Origin: an uncultured Bacteroides sp.
Lineage (GTDB): Bacteria > Bacteroidota > Bacteroidia > Bacteroidales > Bacteroidaceae
Reading direction: 5' to 3'
Assembly: GCA_944319875.1 (NCBI GenBank)
Contig: CALUFR010000001.1
Span: 1-44,515, forward strand
DNA: 44,515 bases
Below are positions 8,736 to 16,989 of the stretch, piece by piece. The notes under the pieces were generated by a model. It ran no database searches. It was not told the origin of the DNA and saw only the letters and a program-made list of their open reading frames with translations. The translations under genes and the position numbers were made by a program. The first letter of the stretch is position 1. Each line of letters begins with the position of its first letter.

Positions 8736-10630
8736 TTGTCGAGCCAACGTCCGTTGTCGAGCCACACGCCGCCGTCGCGCCACTTGCCGTCCGCCAATAT
8801 CCAGCGGGCGTCGGCTTCGGTGTCGCTGAGCTTGATGGGGTAGAAGGTGCCGGTCCAGGCTCCTTTGCGTCCGTAGGCGTCAAGAGTGTATTCTATCTCT
8901 TTGCAGACGTAGCGCTTGTTGCGGATCTCGAAGACGGCCATCGGGTCGTAGACATTGGGGTCGTAGCTGCTGAGCTTGATGCCGTGGTTGTAGTCGATGT
9001 CGTAGTTGGTTTGGTAGATGAGTTCGTTTAGCGTCTGAAGGCGGAGGGATGCACCTACAGAATTGGACTTGCGGTAGATGGGGCTGCCGCCTGAGTCATC
9101 CCTGTAAGGTGCTCTTATGTATTCATCTGTATAAGGGATGGGATAATCATAGTTATATGTCGTGCCGTCTTGTTCACTAATTGTGCCAAGGCGCGACATT
9201 CCACTGTAGAAGGCGAGGCGAAGCTCCGTGGAAGAATCGGAAGATGTACCCTCTTCTATCATCGTCACCAGGTTGACGTTGGACGCCTCCATCTGTTCGC
9301 CCAAGTAGTCCACACCACCGGACACGGATGGCAGCTGGCAGGTGTATGTGGGGTGGTCATTGATACCTCGGAACATACGCACCGTGCCGTCGGCCAAGGT
9401 AACGGGCGTGATATCCAGTTCTACGTCCGTCACGGCTTCATCCGGTGTCAGGTCTGCGAAGTGATCTACCATCGTGAAACGGATGATATCGCTATGCCCT
9501 TCTCCCATATCCTCTTTCTCCTGGAACAAGTACTGCCGTTCGGACTTCGTGTCGGTGTAGATGGTTTGCGAGTTCTGATGTGCTTCGTCTTCTTCGAACC
9601 AAGCCAATACACGGTCACGACTTATTGATTGCGGTGTGAAGCTGTCGGGGATGGTCTCATACTTGGCCGCCTGCTTTACCGGGTCTTCCAGTCGAGCGAA
9701 CTTCCAATCACTGTCACCCGGCAAGTTGTAGGATACATTAGCCTGCGTCATGTCTTCGAAGTCCGGCTCGTCTTCGGTCTCTGCCTCGTAGACGTCACTC
9801 ACCCACTTAACGTGAGCGGTATTGGCTCCCGCCAAGTAACGTCCACGGAACAGCAAGGCGGCTGTTTTGGCTTTGTTGTCCACCACAAACACCATATCGA
9901 AGAGCTGCTCTATCTGCGTCAGGAAATCCAGCACCGTCCATCCCCGCAGCACTTGATTCCAGTTCGTGATGACGTTGGCATGACAGATGTAGAGGTCTTT
10001 GAACACGGTATCCTCCAGCTGATTCTTGACCAGTTCGTAACCCAACGCTTGCAGCACCCACTTGATGTAGCCACAGAGGTAGGGCTGCGGGCATTCCGGA
10101 TGGCTCTCGACCGAGAGGTCAGACCATACTGGCGTGGTGGACTTGCCGTTAAAAAACCAAGCATTGCACATCTGCTCGGTGTCTTGGTTGTAAACGGGCA
10201 CCAGGTTGTAGTACACCGATGGATAAGTCAATTCGATTTGACTCAGTGGAGAGAGGCTTTCATGATAGTCGGCCATCTCCAGCACCTCAATCTTCTTGTC
10301 GGCACCGATGAAGTAGTTCAGCTCGGAGTTGCCGGACGCTATCTGTATGCTCACCGTGTCGTCTGTCCAGCCCGTGATGACCTCCGTGCCGTTGCAGTAG
10401 ACGCGGTTATCGGCCCGCAGGATGGCGGTGCGGTTGGTCTTGATTTCGGTCACGGAGTTCAGGCGGTTCAGGTGCTCGTACAGCTTGGCGTTGGTCGGAT
10501 TGCTGAGCTGAAGGGTGATGTCGTAGGTGTATTCACCATTCTTGGTGAACATGGGGTTCTCACGCTTCACCGCCACGCTGAAGTTCTTGGGGAGAACCAC
10601 GTTTACACCGTCTATGAATAGTTCGGTCAC
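8732..10630 (-). CDS. Phage tail / baseplate structural protein (632 aa)
   Basis: A 632-residue protein that I place in the tail by position, just ahead of the tape measure gene. The first 130 residues are beta-rich (LFIDGVNVVLPKNFSVAVKR). The middle contains WNQVLRGWTVLDFLTQIEQL and a metal-free beta domain. The C-terminus carries Trp/Asp/Gly-rich repeats (LADGKWRDGGVWLDNGRWLD). The start is a GTG at 10628-10630 in a 21-base segment, 10624-10644, that is identical to the start region of the 327-residue gene. I do not recognise a precise family. A baseplate hub or distal-tail role is inferred, not shown. Confidence 0.8.
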   Translation of the reverse strand: MTELFIDGVNVVLPKNFSVAVKRENPMFTKNGEYTYDITLQLSNPTNAKLYEHLNRLNSVTEIKTNRTAILRADNRVYCNGTEVITGWTDDTVSIQIASGNSELNYFIGADKKIEVLEMADYHESLSPLSQIELTYPSVYYNLVPVYNQDTEQMCNAWFFNGKSTTPVWSDLSVESHPECPQPYLCGYIKWVLQALGYELVKNQLEDTVFKDLYICHANVITNWNQVLRGWTVLDFLTQIEQLFDMVFVVDNKAKTAALLFRGRYLAGANTAHVKWVSDVYEAETEDEPDFEDMTQANVSYNLPGDSDWKFARLEDPVKQAAKYETIPDSFTPQSISRDRVLAWFEEDEAHQNSQTIYTDTKSERQYLFQEKEDMGEGHSDIIRFTMVDHFADLTPDEAVTDVELDITPVTLADGTVRMFRGINDHPTYTCQLPSVSGGVDYLGEQMEASNVNLVTMIEEGTSSDSSTELRLAFYSGMSRLGTISEQDGTTYNYDYPIPYTDEYIRAPYRDDSGGSPIYRKSNSVGASLRLQTLNELIYQTNYDIDYNHGIKLSSYDPNVYDPMAVFEIRNKRYVCKEIEYTLDAYGRKGAWTGTFYPIKLSDTEADARWILADGKWRDGGVWLDNGRWLDN

Positions 10631-10635
10631 GTCGA

Positions 10636-10668
10636 TAATGGTTAATGGTTAATGATGAATGGTTAATC
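10636..10668. repeat. ATTAACCATT leader repeats before the 632-aa tail gene
   Basis: Tandem TTAATGG-type units (+ strand) occupy the whole gap between the 151-residue gene's end and the GTG start of the 632-residue gene. Confidence 0.8.
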
Positions 10669-11118
10669 GTAGTCCTGGAGCTTGAAGCCGATGGAGAGAC
10701 CGTTCCAGCCGCCGAAGATGTCGTACTCCCATTCGATGGTGAGATCGCTGGTGACCTGCATTCCTCCGCAGGCTTGGAAGGTGTTCATCAGTTGATCACG
10801 CAGGATGAGCATCAGTTGCTGCAGGTCGGCGTAGTGCGTCAGTTCGGTCTCGTCGGTCTGTTGGCCGCTCGCTACTTTCTGTAACAGGAACAGCACGATG
10901 TCGTTGTCACCGCTGTAGTTGTCGATGTTGCCCGATGTGGTGCAGTCGGGGTACTTGGCACAGAGGATGATGCCCTGCCGGTCTTTCAGCTTGCGGATCA
11001 TGTGACCCTCACGCACGGCTAAGGCTAAGCTGTCAATCTCCAGGATGTCCGGAGCGATGGCGTTTACTTTCTCTTTCAGCTCGATGAGCCATTCACGGAA
11101 TCTCTTTATCTCTATCAT
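10663..11118 (-). CDS. Hypothetical phage tail-region protein (151 aa)
   Basis: A 151-residue protein, MIEIKRFREWLIELKEKVNA at the start, with an alternating helix/strand composition and an aromatic C-terminus ending FKLQDYD. It contains YPDCTTSGNIDNYSGDNDIV in the centre. No signal peptide or membrane segment is seen. It lies three bases from the 327-residue gene and ahead of the 632-residue tail gene, within a continuous tail operon. Its size and place would suit a tail completion or tail assembly protein, but I cannot name a family. Confidence 0.75.
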   Translation of the reverse strand: MIEIKRFREWLIELKEKVNAIAPDILEIDSLALAVREGHMIRKLKDRQGIILCAKYPDCTTSGNIDNYSGDNDIVLFLLQKVASGQQTDETELTHYADLQQLMLILRDQLMNTFQACGGMQVTSDLTIEWEYDIFGGWNGLSIGFKLQDYD

Positions 11119-11121
11119 ATC

Positions 11122-12105
11122 TCATTCAATTAGATTGTTCTGTGTCGGGTCGGCCATGCGGAAGCTGAACTCTACGGTCGTGAGGACAGACTTCCGGAAG
11201 TCGCGCTCCAGCTTCTGTTTGGTGATGATGACGGGCAGCCAGTCGGTGCCGGAGAGTATCTCCACTTCGCGGGCGTTGAGCAGGTTGTGCCACAGCTTGT
11301 AGTCCGAGCGCAGGAAGAGGACGCCGCTGTTCACGGTGTACTCGTCGGTGTTCGTCAGCTCAAACTTGCGCTCCACACCGTACATCAGCGACGTGTCGTC
11401 AGAGGTGCTGCCGTTGACCGTCAGGCCTCCGGTGCAGCACAGCGTCTCCGGCATGTCGTAGACGTTCTTGAAGCGAAACACCCACTTGTCGGCATAGTGC
11501 GTGTTGTCTACCAGGAACTCCATCGTGCCGCCGTTCAGGCTGATCTTGTACGAGGCGAGGGCTTCCACTGCGAGCAGCGTACAGGCCCGCTCGTAGTCGG
11601 CCTCGATGGTACACAGCTTGCTCTGGTAGTCACTGAACTGTACATTCTTCTCCTTCGAGGTGCCGTCGGGCAGGGTGCCCATCAGGATGTAGCCGCCTGC
11701 CTGCGGGTAGCCGCTGACGAACTCCGGCACGCCGGGGCGGGTCACCTTGCGGATGACTTCGCTCAGCACGCCGGGGGCGTCCGCGCTCTTGCGTGTCTGG
11801 AACATGGAGTAGATCACTTCGCAGTCCATGTCCTTGACGTTGTTGAACAGGAAGGAGAAGGTGCCCGCAGCTTCGGTCTGCCAGTGGTATTCACCGGCAC
11901 ACCACACGCCCCACAAGGCCAGTTCGCAGAACTGACCCAGTCGGCGGATGCGCACCTGGTTGTTGGCGTCGGGCACGTATTCTTCGTTGAGTATCTCCTT
12001 CCCGCCGTACTGGATGGAGAAGGTGATGCTCACGTCGGTATCGATGATGTAGTCCTGCATCGTGGCGCAGAACTCGTATTCTCGGGGTCTTTGGATAACG
12101 GTCAC
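11122..12105 (-). CDS. Phage tail structural protein of unknown family (327 aa)
   Basis: A 327-residue beta-rich protein with MTVIQRPREYEFCATMQDYI at the start and EFSFRMADPTQNNLIE at the end. The composition (many Thr, Gly, Tyr, Val; balanced charge) is typical of virion structural proteins. The start chosen is GTG at 12103-12105. The 21 bases 12099-12119 around it are identical to 10624-10644 around the start of the 632-residue gene, and both precede repeats of the ATTAACCATT type. It is followed after three bases by the 151-residue gene. A tail-tube-adjacent or distal-tail role is possible; no family was recognised. Confidence 0.75.
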   Translation of the reverse strand: MTVIQRPREYEFCATMQDYIIDTDVSITFSIQYGGKEILNEEYVPDANNQVRIRRLGQFCELALWGVWCAGEYHWQTEAAGTFSFLFNNVKDMDCEVIYSMFQTRKSADAPGVLSEVIRKVTRPGVPEFVSGYPQAGGYILMGTLPDGTSKEKNVQFSDYQSKLCTIEADYERACTLLAVEALASYKISLNGGTMEFLVDNTHYADKWVFRFKNVYDMPETLCCTGGLTVNGSTSDDTSLMYGVERKFELTNTDEYTVNSGVLFLRSDYKLWHNLLNAREVEILSGTDWLPVIITKQKLERDFRKSVLTTVEFSFRMADPTQNNLIE

Positions 12106-12111
12106 GTCGAT

Positions 12112-12143
12112 AATGGTTAGTGATTAATGATTAATGGTTAATT
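12112..12143. repeat. ATTAACCATT leader repeats before the 327-aa gene
   Basis: Units TTAGTGA/TTAATGA/TTAATGG (+ strand) fill the gap between the DUF6712-like gene and the GTG start at 12105. Confidence 0.8.
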
Positions 12144-12165
12144 TGTCTATCTCTCAGGTAGTGTG

Positions 12166-13089
12166 TTACAGCCTGCAATACTTATTCCTTGGGTCATTAT
12201 TGGGCAGTAGCTCGTAGTCGGGGGTGCTGCCGTCTCGGGCACGCTTCATCTTGTCGAGCCATCGGGCAGCGTCGGCACGCATCCAGTCGGAGGCGCGGCG
12301 CACGTCTTCGAGACTGGCGGGTTCGCTCTCGCGCATGCCGCTCTCGGCCAGGTAGCCGCGGACCACTCCGCAGGGCAGGAGCTTCAGCGGCAGGCGGGTC
12401 AGGGCGGTCGCCATCGCCAGGAGGCAGACGGCCATCGAGGCGGCGTAGTGGGCGGTGGACTCTGTCTTGGACACCGATTTGTCCAAGTACGTGTCCAAGT
12501 CCTCCGTCAGCAGCTTGTCCCAACCCGGTCCGTAAGCGTCCTGCACGGTCATCCCCTGCACTTCGCGGATGAACGGTACCAGGAGCAGGTACGTCCGCTC
12601 GCTGCGTTGGATGGGGAAGTAGCGGTCGAAGTCCGCTCCGCTGCGCACGATGAGCTGCTGTATCGAGCGGTAGAGCGGGGTGTCTGTCCACTCCTTTGTC
12701 TGTGCCTTGTTCAGGTAGTCGATGAGCCGGTCTACCGAACGGTAGTAACTCTCCATCTGGATGGCATCGTCGCGATCAAGCTGCCACTCCCACGGCAGTT
12801 TGTCGGTGCCGTCGGTGGAGGTCTTGAACTTACGACCGTCGTCCTCGTGACTGAGGTCGTTCTTCTGATACATACGCAGGGTGGCCAGAATGGCTATCGG
12901 GCGTTGGACCTTCAGGCGCAAGGGGTCTGAGTCTTCAGCCTTTTCGGCCAAGGCTATGACGCCTTCGCCTACCAATGCGGCCAGTTCTTCAGTGGCCTGC
13001 TCGATGTCGCCCTGTATCTTGGTGAAGTCGTTGTTGGCGTAGTAGTTGCCGGTCAGTTGCCGGAGCTGTTCGGATGATTCGATTAGCAT
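12166..13089 (-). CDS. DUF6712-like head-tail region protein (307 aa)
   Basis: A 307-residue helical protein with MLIESSEQLRQLTGNYYANN at the start, IQGDIEQATEELAALVGEG near 25-45, and a C-terminal part with YFPIQRSERTYLLLVPFIRE and ASDWMRADAARWLDKMKRA. This pattern resembles the DUF6712 proteins I associate with Bacteroidales phages; that assignment is from memory. Its place between the portal-side genes and the tail genes suggests a head-tail connector or tail terminator. The start is an ATG at 13087-13089, 22 bases after the stop of the 283-residue gene. Confidence 0.7.
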   Translation of the reverse strand: MLIESSEQLRQLTGNYYANNDFTKIQGDIEQATEELAALVGEGVIALAEKAEDSDPLRLKVQRPIAILATLRMYQKNDLSHEDDGRKFKTSTDGTDKLPWEWQLDRDDAIQMESYYRSVDRLIDYLNKAQTKEWTDTPLYRSIQQLIVRSGADFDRYFPIQRSERTYLLLVPFIREVQGMTVQDAYGPGWDKLLTEDLDTYLDKSVSKTESTAHYAASMAVCLLAMATALTRLPLKLLPCGVVRGYLAESGMRESEPASLEDVRRASDWMRADAARWLDKMKRARDGSTPDYELLPNNDPRNKYCRL

Positions 13090-13111
13090 TTGAATGAAGA
13101 ATTAAGAATTA

Positions 13112-13954
13112 CTACTTGGATTTGATTCGCTTCAGCATCTCGTCGGCTCGCTGCTTGTCGTCGAGCAGCTTCAGCAGGACGCGGAGAAGTGGGGTGCGGT
13201 CGGTGTCGTCCGCCGTGCCGAACACGCCGCTCTCCGCTACGGTGTAGAGGATGCTGTTCAGGCCGAGGTCTTGACCGGAAGCCGTGGGGGCGTTCGGGTC
13301 GCGTCGGCCAAAGACGGGGGCGAAGGTCACTTCGTTGCCGTCGATGACGAAAGCGCCCTTCAGCAGGTACTCGCAGAAGTAGGCGAACCAGGCGTAGACG
13401 CCCCACTGCAATTCAGGCGGCATCACCTTGGCGTCACGCATGTATTCGGGCAGGCGGTCAACGTCGAAGGGCTGCCGCTTGCCGAAATCACCCGGCTTGC
13501 GGTAGAGGATGGCCACCAAGGCCAACAGGTCGCTCGGCATGTGGTCTTGGGTGTAGAGGTTCATCGCGGCGGTGGCGGCACGGAACTCGCCAAACGTGAG
13601 GTCGGCTCCGTGGCTCTGCGGCCCGATGAGTTTTTTCCATTTCGGGAACAAGTTCTTGGTGGTGTTGAAGCGCAGGGCGATGCAGCCTTCTTCGTCGTCG
13701 ATGAGCCACATCCAGTCCAGCGTTTCGGTCAGCTGCTCGATCAGGTTCATGTCGTCAGTCTGCAGCGCTTTGTCGTAGTGGAACTTGTAGCCTCGGTGGC
13801 TCAGGACGTAGAAGCACCAGGCACGGCGCACGTCTTGCAGCGACACGCCACGGTGGGTCTGCAGGGCGTAGCGAAGTTGCAGCAGGTAGACCCACTCATC
13901 GGTGGTCAGTTCGTCCCAGCAGTCGGGGAAACTAATATTCTTTTCTTTTCTCAT
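13112..13954 (-). CDS. Hypothetical phage structural-region protein (280 aa)
   Basis: An approximately 280-residue protein starting MRKEKNISFPDCWDELTTDE. The ATG at 13952-13954 is preferred over one three codons upstream because the upstream one lies inside the ATTGTCAATTATC-type leader repeat. It has a helical first half with DVRRAWCFYVLSHRGYKFHY, a Trp-rich segment (LDWMWLIDDEEGC), and a Lys-rich C-terminus (KQRADEMLKRIKSK). It follows the portal gene in the same direction. No family is recognised; the position fits a connector or tail assembly factor. Confidence 0.7.
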   Translation of the reverse strand: MRKEKNISFPDCWDELTTDEWVYLLQLRYALQTHRGVSLQDVRRAWCFYVLSHRGYKFHYDKALQTDDMNLIEQLTETLDWMWLIDDEEGCIALRFNTTKNLFPKWKKLIGPQSHGADLTFGEFRAATAAMNLYTQDHMPSDLLALVAILYRKPGDFGKRQPFDVDRLPEYMRDAKVMPPELQWGVYAWFAYFCEYLLKGAFVIDGNEVTFAPVFGRRDPNAPTASGQDLGLNSILYTVAESGVFGTADDTDRTPLLRVLLKLLDDKQRADEMLKRIKSK

Positions 13955-13986
13955 AATTGTCAATTATCCATTATCAATTATCCATT
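13955..13986 (-). repeat. ATTGTCAATTATC leader repeat
   Basis: Tandem AATTGTCAATTATCCATTATC-like units lie between the portal stop and the 280-residue gene start. They are the same repeat type as 4871-4905, interrupted by the variant ATTATCCATT. Confidence 0.75.
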
Positions 13987-13988
13987 GA

Positions 13989-15335
13989 TTACACTTGGTT
14001 GGTCGCCCGGTCGTCCGCGCTGACGTTATCTTCTTTGTTGATTACTTTGCGGTACAGGCCGAGGAAGACGCCCTTCTTCTCGGGGAAGTTGATGCGGATG
14101 GCGTCGTTGATGGCTTCGAGCGCGATGTCTTCAGCAATCTGCGTGTCGGCACCGTAGAATATCTTCAGGGCGTAGAGCATCTGACTGCCGCTGTCGCTCT
14201 TGCCGTCGATGATGATGTTCGACAAGGCGGGACTGAGGCCGAAGCCGCTCGTGGTCGATGAGTCGGCAATGCGGCTTATCTTGGTCTGCGCGTCGATGTA
14301 CTTGTCGATGTTCATCTCGATCGGTTCGATTTTCCACGACTGGGGCTTGCCTTGGTCGTCGGTGAAGTCCACGCAGCTGAAGAACTTGCCGGCGTTGGCC
14401 TTGCCCGCCATCACGTCGGCAATGGTCTGCGTGAGTTCATCCTTCAGCTTCGACATCTCCCGCTGTATCTGTTCGTCCGTCCATTCCGGGTGCAGTTCCT
14501 GGAGCAGGCGTTGCTTTTCGTCCCAGTATGCGCCGGGACTGTGTACCACGTAGGCCGCCGCAATCATGTTCTCGTTCAGGTGTCGGATGATGCGGGGCAG
14601 GTCGTTGGCGTTCTCCAGCCAGGGCACAGAGCCGTAGAAGCAGGAGATGGCGTACATGTTGCGTCCGAAGCTGCGCATGGAGTGGTAGCCGATGGCCGCC
14701 TCGTGCTGCGACGGGTTCCACTTGTCGAACACCGGGAACTTGTGGAAGGTGGTGCTGCGGAAGCTGTCGAAGTCGCCCACGAGCACACTGTTCACGTCTT
14801 CGAGCATCCGTCGGTCGTTCTCCGGCCACACTAAGCGGCAGAAGGCCGACGGCAGGCAGTCCAAGCCCACAACCCAAGGCCGCCCGATGCGCACGCCGCG
14901 CCCCATGCGGTACTTGACGAACACACCGTTCAGGTGGGTGTACTCCACCAGTGCGGCACGCACGAAGCCGCGGTAGTCCCACGACTCCAGCCACTCCTGT
15001 ATCTCCGGATCATCTATCCACTGCTGCACCCGCTCGTTGTTCTCGATGGCCACGCGGTAGAGCGCAGGACCTTGGCCGTAGAGCAGCCCCGTCTTTCGGT
15101 CGAGGATGCCCGGGCCGAGGTTGTTGCGTTCGAGCAGGTTGCGGATGGCGTTGGGCAGGTTGTTGTCCTTGCCCCAAGGCACGACCCGCTCACCCGCCAC
15201 ACTGACGGGGTCACCGTCCCAGTTCTCGCCTCCCAGATCGAAGAACTGCGACATCGAGGCGGACCAATCCATGTGGATGGCGTACTGTCCGGCGGCCGTG
15301 TCTACGAAACTGAATTTTCCTATCTTTTTCATCAT
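13989..15335 (-). CDS. Phage portal protein (448 aa)
   Basis: A 448-residue protein of portal size. It has the portal-like start with VPWGKDNNLPNAIRNLLERN, a region YGQGPALYRVAIENNERVQQ, and LEEWLESWDYRGFVRAALVE-type helices. A later region, IEMNIDKYIDAQTKISRIAD followed by GFGLSPALSNIII, resembles the portal crown and clip helices seen in this group. The portal forms the dodecameric channel through which DNA enters and leaves the head. The ATG at 15333-15335 overlaps the preceding stop as TAATG, and a second in-frame ATG follows directly. It is the second gene after promoter 15904-15938. Confidence 0.85.
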   Translation of the reverse strand: MMKKIGKFSFVDTAAGQYAIHMDWSASMSQFFDLGGENWDGDPVSVAGERVVPWGKDNNLPNAIRNLLERNNLGPGILDRKTGLLYGQGPALYRVAIENNERVQQWIDDPEIQEWLESWDYRGFVRAALVEYTHLNGVFVKYRMGRGVRIGRPWVVGLDCLPSAFCRLVWPENDRRMLEDVNSVLVGDFDSFRSTTFHKFPVFDKWNPSQHEAAIGYHSMRSFGRNMYAISCFYGSVPWLENANDLPRIIRHLNENMIAAAYVVHSPGAYWDEKQRLLQELHPEWTDEQIQREMSKLKDELTQTIADVMAGKANAGKFFSCVDFTDDQGKPQSWKIEPIEMNIDKYIDAQTKISRIADSSTTSGFGLSPALSNIIIDGKSDSGSQMLYALKIFYGADTQIAEDIALEAINDAIRINFPEKKGVFLGLYRKVINKEDNVSADDRATNQV

Positions 15336-15883
15336 TATCTATTGATTAATATGCGTGTGGTGTTGATGAAGAGCTCGCCGCAGTAGTCGGTGACGATTTT
15401 CTCCAAGTCGGGGATGTGCTTCTCAACGACGGGGTCGAACCACGGTTTCGGGTGTCGTTTTATATCGTCTCGATTGTGTTTTTTGGTAGAGACCACTGCG
15501 CTACCCTCTCGGTTGTAGCCACGACCTACGCCGAGATGGACGTAGAGACCGGCTTCCTCGAAAGCGAAACCTATCGAGGTGATCTCCTGCCCCGCTTGCG
15601 GCACTTTGCCCCAGTGGCGGTAGTTCTGCCGGAGCGAGGCGGAGAGGGTCTTGTCCTCGGTGATCATCTTCCCGATGCTGGTCTGAAGGGCGGTGTTCAC
15701 CGTTTGCCCCCAAGCCCGCACCTTGCGGTTAAACTCGGCCACGGCCTCCTTGTCCTGTTGGCGTTCCCATTGCTGGGTGAGTCCGGTGTCGCCCTCGATG
15801 TACAGCTCGATAGGGTAGCCTTCACCTCTGCCTCGTCTGTTTCTTCGGCCATACCCGGCCATGCGTTCTGCGTTTGCTCCCAT
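15335..15883 (-). CDS. Probable head-tail connector / minor head protein (182 aa)
   Basis: A 182-residue protein starting MGANAERMAGYGRRNRRGRG with a very basic N-terminus and a helical middle (EAVAEFNRKVRAWGQTVNTA). The C-terminus has HPKPWFDPVVEKHIPDLEKI, which recalls HK97 gp10-type tail-completion proteins. A frame extending to 16018 would begin at a TTG and run through a terminator and a promoter, so the ATG at 15881-15883 is the sensible start. It is the first gene behind promoter 15904-15938 and is coupled to the portal gene by a TAATG overlap. Confidence 0.7.
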   Translation of the reverse strand: MGANAERMAGYGRRNRRGRGEGYPIELYIEGDTGLTQQWERQQDKEAVAEFNRKVRAWGQTVNTALQTSIGKMITEDKTLSASLRQNYRHWGKVPQAGQEITSIGFAFEEAGLYVHLGVGRGYNREGSAVVSTKKHNRDDIKRHPKPWFDPVVEKHIPDLEKIVTDYCGELFINTTRILINR

Positions 15884-15903
15884 TTTCTTATGAATTACCT
15901 GTA

Positions 15904-15938
15904 CAAAGGTAGTGTGGAGGGGGTGTTGAAAAAAGGAC
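15904..15938 (-). promoter_or_regulatory. Phage promoter P1 (GTCC-N23-TACCTTTG)
   Basis: GTCCTTTTTTCAACA is followed, at 27 bases from its first G, by TACCTTTG, with the ATG of the 182-residue gene 21 bases further. It begins directly downstream of terminator 15941-15971, so the portal and tail genes need it. The geometry is shared with three other sites. Confidence 0.7.
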
Positions 15939-15940
15939 AT

Positions 15941-15971
15941 AAAAAAAGAGGCCTCCCATAGGGGAAGCCTC
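15941..15971 (-). terminator. Intrinsic terminator after the DUF5053 gene
   Basis: Leftward reading gives GAGGCTTCCC, a short loop, GGGAGGCCTC and then seven T. The stem is 10 bp with one G-U pair. It separates the 16.0-16.7 kb small-gene operon from the portal operon. Confidence 0.85.
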
Positions 15972-16021
15972 CATAAGCCCGCATAGGTTCCAGATTCGGG
16001 CAGGGTCAATAAAAACAATCC

Positions 16022-16426
16022 TTAGATGGAAAGGGAACCGATTTTCTTGCTGATGTCTTGCAAGGCGAACCGCAATGTGGCAAGCTCATCCTCGTTGAAA
16101 CGACACACTTTTCCGTGTACGGTATTTCCATTCAATCGTTGCGAAAACCAAGCCTTTGACTTCTTGAAATACGTCTCCGCTATGTATTTGAATGAAATCA
16201 TGTCCGAAATACCCTTCACGGCTTGGATGGTCTCCAGCTCTTTGTTCACTTCTTGCAATTCCGAGCCAATACCATCCAACATTTGCATCACGCATTCATT
16301 GATCAGCGACTTGTCTTCATCAGAAGTGTACAGACCTTGCATCCGGTCCAGGTGTTCGTCAAAGGCCGGTGACCCCAGTTCACACTTCAATTGTTCCAGT
16401 TCTTTTTTCAGGCTGTTATTTTCCAT
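16022..16426 (-). CDS. DUF5053-family protein (134 aa)
   Basis: A 134-residue protein with MENNSLKKELEQLKCELGSP at the start and the block ISFKYIAETYFKKSKAWFSQ followed by RLNGNTVHGK. I recall this block as the mark of DUF5053, a family common in Bacteroides phages and mobile elements. The N-terminal half is a heptad-like helix. The block looks like a helix-turn-helix that may bind DNA. It is the last gene before terminator 15941-15971. Together with the 60-residue coiled-coil gene ahead of it, it is controlled by the palindrome-containing promoter at 16685-16716. Function unknown; a regulator is possible. Confidence 0.8.
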   Translation of the reverse strand: MENNSLKKELEQLKCELGSPAFDEHLDRMQGLYTSDEDKSLINECVMQMLDGIGSELQEVNKELETIQAVKGISDMISFKYIAETYFKKSKAWFSQRLNGNTVHGKVCRFNEDELATLRFALQDISKKIGSLSI

Positions 16427-16477
16427 ATCCTTTATTTTTTTAGGGGATGGAGGGGCGAACCTCCATCCCTTTGAGTT

Positions 16478-16660
16478 CTACTTCTGTTTCTTCAGTTCTT
16501 CAATTTTCCGTTTCGCTTCCAGGATGCCGTCCAGGTATTCATCTATTTTTTCATCTACCTTGGAGTCGGCCACTCCCATTTGCCTTAACCTTTGCACTTG
16601 CCGGATGGCCTGTTCCAGCCGGACGATGTGCAGTTCCAATTTCTTAATTTCATTTTCCAT
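16478..16660 (-). CDS. Small coiled-coil protein (60 aa)
   Basis: Sixty residues, nearly all charged or hydrophobic in heptads (MENEIKKLELHIVRLEQAIR at the start and ILEAKRKIEELKKQK at the end). This predicts a single long coiled coil. It is the first gene after promoter 16685-16716 and lies 51 bases ahead of the DUF5053 gene, which has a similar N-terminal helix. The two may pair, but that is only suggested by shared composition. It is a plausible but very small gene with a clear SD-like AACGAGAT upstream of its ATG. Confidence 0.65.
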   Translation of the reverse strand: MENEIKKLELHIVRLEQAIRQVQRLRQMGVADSKVDEKIDEYLDGILEAKRKIEELKKQK

Positions 16661-16684
16661 ATCTCGTTGTTTTTATTGACACTA

Positions 16685-16716
16685 CAAAGGTAGATAAACT
16701 TTCGTTTATCTGCAAA
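16685..16716 (-). promoter_or_regulatory. Promoter with internal palindromic operator
   Basis: Leftward: TTTG (16713-16716), a 20-base spacer, and TACCTTTG (16685-16692), which is a textbook Bacteroidales -33/-7 pair. The spacer contains the perfect inverted repeat GATAAAC-GAAA-GTTTATC (16693-16710), placed where a bound repressor would block RNA polymerase. This promoter lacks the GTCC element found at the other phage promoters. Confidence 0.7.
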
Positions 16717-16761
16717 TATTTTCTTGATTATTTCACAAAAAATATTTCGCCTAAATAACTT

Positions 16762-16989
16762 CTATCCGTCAAGCATGGCGATGGTGTTGCGTGCGATGTA
16801 TTCCTCTTCGGTCATCGCCCCCTTCAGCACGGCGGCGGAGTCCAGGCTGTCGTAGCGCAGCAGGAAGCCGCGGTAGGTCATATCCAAAGGGCGCATCCCC
16901 TGTTCCGCCTGTATCTCCCGTACCACGCTCAGCAGGTAGTACAGGTTTTCGATGTCGTTCAGTTCGTAGGTCAGTTGGCAGTCGTTCAT
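16762..16989 (-). CDS. Small hypothetical protein (75 aa)
   Basis: Seventy-five residues starting MNDCQLTYELNDIENLYYLL, mostly helical, ending ARNTIAMLDG. It is the last of four short genes joined by 4-base ATGA overlaps (17655 to 16762). Its SD-like AAAGGAGG lies in the last codons of the gene before it, so it is translated by coupling. No motif is recognised. The nucleotide composition is like that of the neighbours. Confidence 0.7.
   Translation of the reverse strand: MNDCQLTYELNDIENLYYLLSVVREIQAEQGMRPLDMTYRGFLLRYDSLDSAAVLKGAMTEEEYIARNTIAMLDG

Noticed and set aside
15884-16018. N-terminal extension of the 182-aa head gene (to 227 aa) from TTG
   Set aside because: The frame would start at a TTG and run through a clear terminator (15941-15971) and promoter P1; the ATG at 15883 is well placed.
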